From NCBI RefSeq assembly GCF_029784135.1, contig NC_073744.1, positions 106,508,266 through 106,572,265 of the forward strand: DNA of 64,000 bases, given 5' to 3'. The notes under the pieces were generated by a model. The model saw nothing but the letters and a program-made list of their open reading frames with translations. It did not search any database and was not told the origin of the DNA. The position numbers and the translations under genes are program-made. Positions 41,938-52,212 of the stretch are shown here, in pieces (positions within the stretch are counted from its first letter, which is position 1; every line of letters starts with the position of its first letter). Source of the DNA: Toxorhynchites rutilus septentrionalis (Eukaryota > Arthropoda > Insecta > Diptera > Culicidae).

Positions 41938-44100
41938 CTATTAACAGGTGGTTATCGAGTTGGCATTAACCACTGGTGGGCTTCCAGTATCGAGGAAAAT
42001 GTGGAAATATCTAATCGTTACTGAAAATAATCTGCCAGTTCCTCTGGGAATTTTCAAAATATATTCATGTGAAAGAGTTTAATTGAATGTTTTCTATCCA
42101 TGTTACACTGTGACCAAATATGTTTCAATCAAGTGCTATTAACAGGTGGTTATCGAGTTGGCATTAACCACTGGTGGTCTTCCAGTATCGAGGAAAATGT
42201 GGAAATATCTAATCGTTACTTAAAATAATCTGCCAGTTCCTTTGGGAATTTTCAAAATATATTCATGTGAAAGAGTTTAATAGAATGTTTTCTATCCATG
42301 TAACACTGTGACCAAATATGTTTCAATCAAGTGCTATTAACAGGTGGTTATCGAGTTGGCATTAACCACTGGTGGGCTTCCAGTATCGAGGAAAATGTGG
42401 AAATAACTAATCGTTACTGAAAATAATCTGCCAGTTCCTTTGGGAATTTTCAAAATATATTCATGTGAAAGAGATTAATTGAATGTTTTCTATCCATGTT
42501 ACACTGTGACCAAATATGTTTCAATCAAGTGCTATTAACAGGTGGTTATCGAGTTGGCATTAACCACTGGTGGGCTTCCAGTATCGAGGAAAATGTGGAA
42601 ATATCTAATCGTTACTGAAAATAATCTGCCAGTTCCTTTGGGAATTTTCAAAATATATTCATGTGAAAGAGTTTAATTGAATGTTTTCTATCCATGTTAC
42701 ACTGTGACCAAATATGTTTCAATCAAGTGCTATTAACAGGTGGTTATCGAGTTAGCATTAACCACTGGTGGGCTTCCAGTATCGAGGAAAATGTGGAAAT
42801 ATCTAATCGTTACTGAAAATAATCTGCCAGTTCCTTTGGGAATTTTCAAAATATATTCATGTGAAAGAGTTTAATTGAATGTTTTCTATCCATGTTACAC
42901 TGTGACCAAATATGTTTCAATCAAGTGCTATTAACAGGTGGTTATCGAGTTGGCATTAACCACTGGTGGGCTTCCAGTATCGAGGAAAATGTGGAAATAT
43001 CTAATCGTTACTGAAAATAATCTGCCAGTTCCTCTGGGAATTTTCAAAATATATTCATGTGAAAGAGTTTAATTGAATGTTTTCTATCCATGTTACACTG
43101 TGACCAAATATGTTTCAATCAAGTGCTATTAACAGGTGGTTATCGAGTTGGCATTAACCACTGGTGGTCTTCCAGTATCGAGGAAAATGTGGAAATATCT
43201 AATCGTTACTTAAAATAATCTGCCAGTTCCTTTGGGAATTTTCAAAATATATTCATGTGAAAGAGTTTAATTGAATGTTTTCTATCCATGTAACACTGTG
43301 ACCAAATATGTTTCAATCAAGTGCTATTAACAGGTGGTTATCGAGTTGGCATTAACCACTGGTGGGCTTCCAGTATCGAGGAAAATGAGGAAATATCTAA
43401 TCGTTACTGAAAATAATCTGCCAGTTCCTTTGGGAATTTTCAAAATATATTCATGTGAAAGAGTTTAATTGAATGTTTTCTATCCATGTTACACTGTGAC
43501 CAAATATGTTTCAATCAAGTGCTATTAACAGGTGGTTATCGAGTTAGCATTAACCACTGGTGGGCTTCCAGTATCGAGGAAAATGTGGAAATATCTAATC
43601 GTTACTGAAAATAATCTGCCAGTTCCTTTGGGAATTTTCAAAATATATTCATGTGAAAGAGTTTAATTGAATGTTTTCTATCCATGTTACACTGTGACCA
43701 AATATGTTTCAATCAAGTGCTATTAACAGGTGGTTATCGAGTTGGCATTAACCACTGGTGGGCTTCCAGTATCGAGGAAAATGTGGAAATATCTAATCGT
43801 TACTGAAAATAATCTGCCAGTTCCTTTGGGAATTTTCAAAATATATTCATGTGAAAGAGTTTAATTGAATATTTTCTATCCATGTTACACTGTGACCAAA
43901 TATGTTTCAATCAAGTGCTATTAACAGGTGGTTATCGAGTTGGCATTAACCACTGGTGGGCTTCCAGTATCGAGGAAAATGTGGAAATATCTAATCGTTA
44001 CTGAAAATAATCTGCCAGTTCCTTTGGGAATTTTCAAAATATATTCATGTGAAAGAGTTTAATTGAATGTTTTCTATCCATGTAACACTGTGACCAAATA
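41938..44100 (+). repeat. Satellite array I, 198-bp monomer, about 11 copies
   Basis: The start GTGCTATTAACAGG recurs at 42133, 42331, 42529, 42727, 42925, 43123, 43321, 43519, 43717 and 43915, an exact 198-bp period. Monomers differ at only a few bases. Variant pattern (CTCTGGG, then GGTGGTCTT, later GTTAGC) occurs twice, showing a higher-order unit of 4-5 monomers. There is no coding capacity. Confidence 0.97.
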
Positions 44101-44484
44101 CATTTGGTTTTGTGGTTTTTCAATCAATCGCAATTAACAGGATAGCTTCAGAAGATTATTCTTCCCCATCAGTAGGATATTTCCGTATCCAATATTGTAT
44201 GCGCCCGCAATCGATTAGTTCATTCCCCTCTAGTTTGCCTTCCAAATTGCCATCGTAAACCACACCTTCTCTCGGTTCAATCACACACAAAAAGCATACT
44301 TAAGCGATATTCTGGTGGTGAGACACATTCATTTTTCGTGAGGACATTGACAAGACAACATCGTTGCCTAACGTGCTGGAGGAGGTGGACGGCGAAGGAT
44401 CGACACATACACGCGCAGAACTCTTTCCGTTAGGATGCCATTCAGCATCGAGAAAGTTCCGGAAAGATCTAATCATTGCTGGAA
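44101..44484 (+). repeat. Satellite spacer block 1
   Basis: It starts CATTTGGTTTTGTGG and runs through ATTCTTCCCCATCAGTAGG, TTCTGGTGGTGAGACACATTC and GGAGGAGGTGGACGGCGAAGG to CAGCATCGAGAAAG. It is a shorter version of block 2, lacking about 33 bases after CAATCGATTA. Confidence 0.9.
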
Positions 44485-44975
44485 AATAATCTGCCAGTTC
44501 CTTTGGGAATTTTCAAAATATATTCATGTGAAAGAGTTTACTTGAATGTTTTCTATCCATGTAACACTGTGACCAAATATGTTTCAATCAAGTGCTATTA
44601 ACAGGTGGTTATCGAGTTGTTATTAACCACTGGTGGGCTTCCAGTATGGAGGAAAATGTGGAAATAACTAATCGTTACTGAAAATAATCTGCCAGTTCCT
44701 CTGGGAATTTTTAAAATATATTCATGTGAAAGAGTTTAATTGAATGTTTTCTATCCATGTTACACTGTGACTAAATATGTTTCAATCAAGTGCTATTAAC
44801 AGGTGGTTATCGAGTTGGCATTAACCACTGGTGGGCTTCCAGTATCGAGGAAAATGTGGAAATATCTAATCGTTACTGAAAATAATCTGCCAGTTCCTTT
44901 GGGAACTTTCAAAATATATTCATGTGAAAGAGTTTAATTGAATGTTTTCTATCCATGTAACACTGTGACCAAATA
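44485..44975 (+). repeat. Satellite array II, about 2.5 monomers
   Basis: Monomers as in array I, with slight variants (GAGTTGTTATTAACC; GGAATTTTTAAAAT). Confidence 0.93.
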
Positions 44976-45394
44976 CATTTGGTTTTGTGGTTTTTCAATC
45001 AATCGCAATTAACAGGATAGCTTCAGAAGATTATTCTTCCCCATCAGTAGGATATTTCCGTATCCAATATTGTATGCGCCCGCAATCGATTATTGCTCAG
45101 TCTCCGAAAGTTCCGAGCTCAGAGAGTTCATTCCCCTCTAGTTTGCCTTCCAAATTGCCATCGTAAACCACACCTTCTCTCGATTCAATCACACACAAAA
45201 AGCATACTTAAGCGATATTCTGGTGGTGAGACACATTCATTTTTCGTGAGGACATCGACAAGACAACATCGTTGCCTAACGTGCTGGAGGAGGTGGACGG
45301 CGAAGGATCGACACATACACGCGCAGAACTCTTTCCGTTAGGATGCCATTCAGCATCGAGAAAGTTCCGGAAAGATCTAATCATTGCTGGAAAA
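44976..45394 (+). repeat. Satellite spacer block 2
   Basis: The fullest copy of the spacer block in unit 2. An open frame (45093-45341) exists in several copies, but it shows no protein-family features. Confidence 0.9.
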
Positions 45395-46030
45395 TAATCT
45401 GCCAGTTCCTTTGGGAATTTTCAAAATATATTCATGTGAAAGAGTTTAATTGAATGTTTTCTATCCATGTAACACTGTTAACCACTGGTGGGCTTCCAGT
45501 ATCGAGGAAAATGTGGAAATAACTAATCGTTACTGAAAATAATCTGCCAGTTCCTCTGGGAATTTTCAAAATATATTCATGTGAAAGAGTTTAATTGAAT
45601 GTTTTCTATCCATGTAACACTGTGACCAAATATGTTTCAATCAAGTGCTATTAACAGGTGGTTATCGAGTTGGCATTAACCACTGGTGGGCTTCCAGTAT
45701 CGAGGAAAATGTGGAAATATCTAATCGTTACTGAAAATAATCTGCCAGTTCCTTTGGGAATTTTCAAAATATATTCATGTGAAAGAATTTAATTGAATGT
45801 TTTCTATCCATGTAACACTGTGACCAAATATGTTTCAATCAAGTGCTATTAACAGGTGGTTATCGAGTTGGCATTAACCACTGGTGGGCTTCCAGTATCG
45901 AGGAAAATGTGGAAATAACTAATCGTTACTGAAAATAATCTGCCAGTTCCTCTGGGAATGTTCAAAATATATTCATGTGAAAGAGTTTAATTGAATGTTT
46001 TCTATCCATGTAACACTGTGACCAAATACA
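45395..46030 (+). repeat. Satellite array III, about 3 monomers
   Basis: Same subfamily as array I. A deletion near 45478 fuses ACACTG directly to TTAACCACTGG. Confidence 0.92.
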
Positions 46031-46309
46031 TTTGGTTTTGTGGTTTTTCAATCAATCGCAATCAACAGGATAGCTTCTGAAGATTATTCTTCCCCATCAG
46101 TAGGATATTTCCGTATCCAATATTGGATACATAAAACCTTGTGCCTCCAACGTAACGCTCTCGTTTTCGATGTTCTCCAAATATTCATTCATTCAGAATG
46201 AATTCAGATTCAACTTCATACAAATGATCTCTATATCAACGAGAGTCCTACGTCACCCTTGCGGTTATACCATAGATATAACCCACTTCCAGTTTTTTGG
46301 AAGGTTTAA

Positions 46310-46326
46310 TGGCCCTGAAAAGCGCC
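46310..46326 (-). terminator. Histone-type stem-loop, copy E
   Basis: On the minus strand GGCGCTTTTCAGGGCCA, the same as at 28836-28852. Confidence 0.8.
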
Positions 46327-46554
46327 TTGTTTTATGGAATGGTTCCAATTTAGAAAACTTAGTACTCGTGGTATTGAAGAAAACCATTTCGAACGCCCTC
46401 GATGCCGCCTTGTTCTGGATTTGCCACCAAAGCAGTTTGTATAAAGAACAAACTTTTTTCTTCTGCTACCTGATGCCGTTTTGCGATTGCGTTTGCCATT
46501 CGCCACTCGCTGCAACTGCCTGTTGTCTTGATGTCCACCGAACCGAATGTGTTC

Positions 46555-46715
46555 TGTTCCGAATGCGGGTTTTCTTATCGTCGCGAGCAGCTTTGCCAGC
46601 TAACTCGATCACTTCGGCGGCCGAAACTATATAACGCCGGCTAGGTGAACTGGTGCACTGGTACTAACGCGCTCGGCCTAGCTACCCTTGCGGGGAACTC
46701 CAGATCAACACGGTG
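46555..46715 (-). pseudogene. Histone H2A-derived pseudogene, copy E
   Basis: On the minus strand ...CCGTGTTGATCTGGAGTTCCCC onward matches copy A with its lesions, but the ATG and first codons are deleted (the 5' UTR ACACATCACAACAC joins directly to CCGTGTTGATC). It therefore shares ancestry with copy A. Confidence 0.82.
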
Positions 46716-47214
46716 TTGTGATGTTGATGTGTTGTGATGCGAACCGATGTGGTGTACGGTTTGAATGAGAAAGATCGTTACGGCAGCGGAGCGGGGATTT
46801 TTAAGCTGACTGGCTGGCTCGAGAGTTACGCATGTGTGAGACTGCGACCAATGTTTCGTTCATTTTTTTCTTTTTCCTTCCCAATCGTGCTTCATTCTAT
46901 TTCGCTGCCCGTTTTGGTCGGTACGATTTGAGGAGCACAAAATGGACCAATCAAAAATGGGCACATAGTGCATTTTGACAATGCTTGATATTTCACAATT
47001 ATTCAATTGTTTATCTCAAGAAAAATGAAATGTTATTCGTTATGATAGATGCGTAGATATATTTCCTATCAATTGATGCAAAAACCTTTGCGATCTATTG
47101 AGAAATACTCGAGTTATAAGCGTTCCAAATCTTGCATTTTTTCCTACTTGTTCAGTGCCTAGATTTCCATTTCATCCCCTATATCTTCCGGTTAGACGTA
47201 GTCCTACGTCAAAA

Positions 47215-47677
47215 TACATTCATGCGAAAGAGTTTATTTTAATGTTTTCTATCCATGTAACACTGCGACCAAATATTTTTCAATGAAGTGCTATTAACAG
47301 GTGGTTATCAAGTTAGAGTCGAGGAGAATCCGGAAAGATGTCATTGCTGCAAAATAATCAGCCAGTTCCCCTTGGAATTGCAAATTACATACAAGCGAAA
47401 GAGTTTATTTTAATGTTTTTTATCCATATAATACTGCGACCAAATACATTTAGTTCTGTGATTTTTCAATCAAGTGCAATTAGCGGGAAAGCTTCTGAAG
47501 TTTATTCTTCCCCATCAGTAGGATAATTTCGTATCCAATATTAGATGCATAAAACCTTGTACCTCCAACGTAACGCTCTCGTTTTCGAAGTTCCCCAAAT
47601 ATTCATTTATTCATTCATTCAGAGTGAATTCAGATTCAACCATTGCGGTTTTACCATAGATATAACCCACTTCCTGT
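47215..47677 (+). repeat. Satellite-related fragment between units
   Basis: A single diverged monomer (AACAGGTGGTTATCAAGTTAG) is followed by the unit 3' block (CAGTAGGATAATTTCGTATCC, ACCTTGTACCTCCAACGTAACG, ATATAACCCACTTCCTG). It looks like the 3' remainder of another D-type unit. Confidence 0.75.
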
Positions 47678-47921
47678 TTTGACGTAGGACTACGTCTTTC
47701 ATTTCTATACCGGGGTGTAAAATCAAAGTTTCGAAAACGAAAGCGTTACGCCGGAGACCGAGATTTTGAGCGTTAATAGCTCCTAAACAACTGAACGAAA
47801 TGGTATGATGAACACTTCATTCGAAAGATAAAATGTCTACGCGTTATATACTTGTAACTTTTTGATCCAAAAACTTGGTTCAATAGTCTTAAAATTGATT
47901 TCAAAACAGGCTATTGAAATC

Positions 47922-47938
47922 ACCAATCGGTATATAAG
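47922..47938 (+). promoter_or_regulatory. CCAAT and TATA boxes of D-type unit
   Basis: CACCAATCGGTATATAAGCG, identical to the pair at 39827-39846. The spacing is histone-like, but no histone coding sequence follows in this unit type. Confidence 0.55.
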
Positions 47939-48219
47939 CGAGCGCCACTCGGAAATCCACTCAGTACTAATTGAACAGCGATTGGAGCATGTTGTCGCTG
48001 TTGTGGTGAAGCTCTTCGTTTATCATGAGAGCGCTGATGAACGGTGTCACCAAGAGCCTGTTTGTGCACCTTAGGCTAGACATGAATCCATCAGGAGGAG
48101 AGTGATGCCACAAACGGTTCCCCGGGAAGATCTCGAAGCAGCCGCTACACACACACACATACACGCGCGGAATTCTTTCCGTTTGGATGCCATTCAGCAT
48201 CGAGAAAGATCCGGAAAAT

Positions 48220-48898
48220 AATCTGCCAGTTCCTCTGGGAATTTAAAAATACATTCATGTGAAAGAGTTTATTTGAATGTTTTCTATCCATGTAACACTG
48301 TGATCAAATATGTTTCAATGAAGTACTATTAACAGATGGTTATCGAGTTAGCATAAACCACTGGTGGGCTTCCAGTATCGAGGAAAATGTGGAAATATCT
48401 AATCGTTACTGAAAATAATCTGCCAGTTCCTCTGGGAATTTAAAATTACATTCATGTGAAAGAGTTTATTTTAATGTTTTCTATCCATGTAACACTGTGA
48501 CCAAATATTTTTCAATCAAGTACTATTAACAGGTGGTTATCGAGTTAGTATTAACCACTGGTGGGCTTCCAGTATCGAGGAAAATGTGGAAATATCTAAT
48601 CGTTACTGAAAATAATCTGCCAGTTCCTCTGGGAATTTAAAATTACATTCATGTGGAAGAATTTATTTTAATGTTTTCCATCCATGTAACACTGTGACCA
48701 AATATGTTTCAATCAAGTGCTATTAAGAGGTGGTTATCGGATTAGTATTAACCACTGGTGGACTTGCAGTATCGAGGAAAATGTGGAAATATCTAATCGT
48801 TACTGAAAATAATCTGCCAGTACCTCTGGGAATTTAAAAATACATTCATGTGAAAGAGTTTATTTGGATGTTTTCTATCCATGTTACACTGTGACCAA
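48220..48898 (+). repeat. Satellite array IV, about 3.4 monomers, second subfamily
   Basis: Monomers carry GGGAATTTAAAATTACATTC and AGAGTTTATTTTAATG where array I has GGGAATTTTCAAAATATATTC and AGAGTTTAATTGAATG. Arrays V-VII share this type. Confidence 0.92.
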
Positions 48899-49305
48899 AT
48901 ACATTTGGTTTTGTGATTTTTCAATCAATCGCAATTAACAGGATAGCTTCTGAAGATTATTTTTCCCCATCAGTAGGATATTTCCGTATCTAATATTGTA
49001 TGCGCCCGCAATCGATTCTTGCTCTGTCGCCGAAAGTTCCGAGCTCAGAGAGTTCATTCCCATCTAGTTTGCCTTCCAAATTGCCATCGTAAACCACACC
49101 TTCTCTCGATTCAATCACACACAAAAAGCATACTTAAGCGATATTCTGGTGGTGAGACACATTCATTCCACTCCGACCGTCGACAGAGACGGACGTGTTT
49201 GGAGCTCCATTCATTACCTGATTTTTAAAAAAGCTATTAATTTCTCTTTTCAGATTGTCTACCTGCGATTCATCAACTACCTGTCTGCCCTTGAGGACTA
49301 CAACA

Positions 49306-50404
49306 ATGGGGAAAACCCGGTCAACCGACCCAGGCATACCACATGGCACCAACAAACGACATCGATCGGACACCGGCAAGGAGCCAATATTAGAAAGGAA
49401 CCGCTATGCTTTATTGGATGGCCATACCGAGGAGGAACCAACTACCAGGAAAGTAAATGTTGAGAAAAAGGTGAAAGTACCACCTTATTTTACAACATCG
49501 AGAGATATAGGAACTTTGAGGTCTGAACTGCTGGCGCTGAAATTGCAGCCAGTTTTTAAAATATGCAGCATCGGGATTAAAATCACTAGTCCCAATCTGG
49601 ACCCCAATATAAAATAATTGGATCATACCTGAAATCAAAAAATCATGAGTTTTACACTCACGATACGCCGTCTGAAAACCATTTAAGGTGGTTTTGCGAG
49701 GTCTTCCTGCTATTGAGTTGGAGGATATTAAAAAAGATCTGGAACAATCATACAATATTCAGCCGTTGGCTGTATATCGGATGACTCGGCATAAGACACC
49801 AGACAATGGGTATTAGAATGTTTTGTACCTGATCCACTTCAAGAAAGGATCAGCCAACATAACTCGCCTAAGAGAAATCAGTGAGATCTTCAACATCTCG
49901 GTACAATGGGACCGATACAAACCTCAACATCGGGATGTAACGCAATGTTCAAATTGCCTTGGTTTTGGACACGGAACAAGAAACTGTCACATGAAAACTC
50001 GTTGTGGCAAGTGTGCTGCTGACCACTTAACAAGCACTTGCAGCCTTCCAGAGGAAGAACCTCGCAAGTGCGTTAACTGTGGCGAAAGTCACCAAGCGTG
50101 CGGATTTAAACGTATCCGGAAGCAAGCTACTGATAAAACACAGAATAGGAAGAAGGTTCCAGAACTTACTGACAAGGAGTTCCCTCCAATGGTTTCTCGC
50201 ACGATTCCTGTTCTTCCTCCTCTTCCACTTCCTACAGGTCGTCCCAAACGGCCTCTTCTAGCGAAAAGCCAAAAAAGGAGCAACCGAGCTATAGTAAGGT
50301 TGCAGCTATTGGTTTACCACCTACACCAAAACCTTCACCTCATTCCTCTTCTACTGAGGAGCTTTATAGCATGCAGGAACTTGCAACCCTGTTTCTTGAA
50401 CTAG
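49306..50404 (+). pseudogene. Jockey-type LINE ORF1 (gag-like) with zinc knuckles
   Basis: The ATG at 49306 starts MGKTRSTDPG; frames change at about 49617 and 49820. The C-terminal part has CSNCLGFGHGTRNC, CGKCAADHLTSTC and CVNCGESHQA, three Cys/His knuckles as in Jockey ORF1. The middle (VVLRGLPAIELEDIKKDLE) is the conserved RNA-binding-like fold. The protein would coat the element RNA. Confidence 0.87.
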
Positions 50405-50473
50405 ATCGACAGACTAGAAGTTGTCGCAACCAACAGGAACAAGTGCAAGTCATGCTACACTTTTATTATAACC

Positions 50474-51834
50474 ATGGATCGGTCATCTCTCAGGCTAATT
50501 AATTGGAATGCCTGCTCTCTCAAGAGTAAGGTCATCGAATTCACTGACTTCTTAGTGACAAACAGCATCGACGGAGCTATCATTACCGAGACGCATCTTA
50601 AACCGAATGTTAACCTTCGGGTTCCGAATTATCGTCTATTGAGAATGGATCGCACTAGTTCTGGTGGAGGAGGTGTTGCCCTAGCCATCAGAAATAACAT
50701 CAGATATCGACTTTTGCCGTGCCTGAAACTCAACATCATCGAAGCTATAGGAGCGGAAATCACAACATCGATTGGGCCTATTATCGTGATTGTCTAATCC
50801 TATTCCTCCTCTTCTACAACCTGACAATTCAGAACGATTGATAACACCTGCCGAAAAGGCTAATGCAATTGGCAACCATTTCGCTAGTTCACACAATCTT
50901 GGCCAGAACATTACAAGTCCATTTGAAGCTTCGGCGAATGATACTGTAAGGGCTATTGACAATATTCATTCTGTACCTCAAGAGAATGAAATCATCTCGA
51001 CTGCAGAGGTTATCTCGGTTATACGCTCGTTGAAGAATATGAAGGCCCCCGGCTTCGATAGTATATTTAACATTGAGTTGAAAAATCTTAGTAACAACTT
51101 ATATGAAATTATGACTTCTGTCTTCAACAGATGTCTATCACTTGGCTACTTCCCCTCGAGTTGGAAGTTGGCAAAAGTGATCCCGATACTAAAACCCGGA
51201 AAAGATCCTTCTTCTTCAAAGAGCTATCGACCAATTAGCCTTCTCCCAGCATTTTCGAAAGTATTCGAAAAAATTATATTAACGCGCATTCTTGCTTTTG
51301 CAAATGAGCACAATATATTTTTGGATGAGCAGTTTGGATTCCGAAAAGGCCACTCTACCATTCACCAGCTTCGTAGAGTATACAACATAATCAAACGAAA
51401 CAAGTCAGTTTCAAAATCATCTGCCATGGCACTTCTTGATGTTGAAAAAGCATTTGATAATGTTTGGCATAATGGTCTCATTTACAAGCTTCAGACCTTT
51501 GGTTTTCCTACATACTTGATAAAAATTATCAAAAATTATCTTTCTGATAGAGCGTTCAATGTTTCTATAAACAATATTTCATCGGAGAAATTCATTGTGA
51601 ATGCAGGTGTTCCTCAAGGATCCATCTTGGGACCAATTCTTTTCAATATCTACACTTCAGATATTCCCGCACTCCCATCTGATGGGAAACTGTCACTATT
51701 TGCAGATGACACTGCCATCATTTACAAGGGCAGAAGTATCACAGAACTAAGATCTAAACTTCAAAGAGGGTTAGACGCTTTGTCTGGATATTTCAATAAT
51801 TGGAAAATATGCATAAATGCCGCAAAGACACAAG
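50474..51834 (+). pseudogene. Jockey-type LINE ORF2, endonuclease start and reverse transcriptase
   Basis: The endonuclease part (50474-50797) has LRLINWNACSLKSK and GAIITETHLK (catalytic Glu), then breaks. The RT frame (50790-51834) follows directly, so the second half of the nuclease is deleted. RT motifs are SYRPISLLPAFSKVFEKI, ALLDVEKAFDNVWH (Asp), NAGVPQGSILGPILFNIY and LSLFADDTAIIY (FADD active site). It is cut at 51834 by the Gypsy element. Confidence 0.92.
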
Positions 51835-52096
51835 TGTTGGGGTACCACCCAACGACGGTGCGCTTACGGTAGTACGCACACTTCCATCATACAACAGTTA
51901 TTGCACCTTCCATTCATTGGCCTTGCCGCCGGCTAGGCCACAGCTGTCACGAGCGACCCCATGTTCGTGCTCTATTCCTCAGTAACCACGCTCGAGTGCT
52001 GACCAAGTTATTTATTTTAAAACATTAGAATAGTTAATAAAGTTATTATTGTTACGTAAATATAATTGTCGTTCATACATTAGCCAAGACGTAACA
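51835..52096 (+). repeat. Mag-like 5' LTR, 262 bp
   Basis: TGTTGGGG...GTAACA, with AATAAAG near 52034 as a possible polyadenylation signal. Confidence 0.95.
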
Positions 52097-52212
52097 AAGT
52101 GGCGACGAGTCCGGTGAATCGCGTGTCGGTAAAATTTCCGTGTTAAATCGAAAGAAATATCGCGACACGTTGAAACCGCGTGTGTAAGCTCTGTACGAAC
52201 AAAGGAAAAAAG

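Larger units (their letters stand above)
41664..46297 (+). mobile_element. Histone-family repeat, D-type unit 2 with expanded satellite arrays
   Basis: It begins TTTTGACGTAGGACTACGTCTTTC (41664) and ends AGTCCTACGTCACCCTTGCGGTTATACC...ACCCACTTCC at about 46290. A deletion near 41803 has removed the CCAAT/TATA promoter seen in units 1 and 3. The interior is satellite arrays and two spacer blocks. Confidence 0.75.
46298..47214 (-). mobile_element. Histone-family repeat, inverted copy of the 27947-28860 half
   Basis: Read on the minus strand it matches 27947-28860: start TTTTGACGTAGGACTACGTCTAACC (at 47214), promoter region, H2A remnant and histone stem-loop. It stops at AACCTTCC where unit 2 ends, so the second half is missing. 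Confidence 0.85.
47678..49151 (+). mobile_element. Histone-family repeat, D-type unit 3 (left part, split by a LINE)
   Basis: It begins TTTTGACGTAGGACTACGTCTTTC and keeps the CCAAT (47922-47926) and TATATAAG (47931-47938) boxes. Satellite array IV and a spacer block follow. The unit is interrupted at 49168 by a Jockey-type LINE and resumes at 57627. Confidence 0.78.

Noticed and set aside
41938..44100. CRISPR-like array
   Set aside because: The whole 198-bp unit is repeated without unique spacers; it is a eukaryotic satellite.
45093..45341. Satellite-block open frames (also 49019, 58583, 59289) as genes
   Set aside because: They recur because the block is duplicated, show no family features, and lack a gene context.
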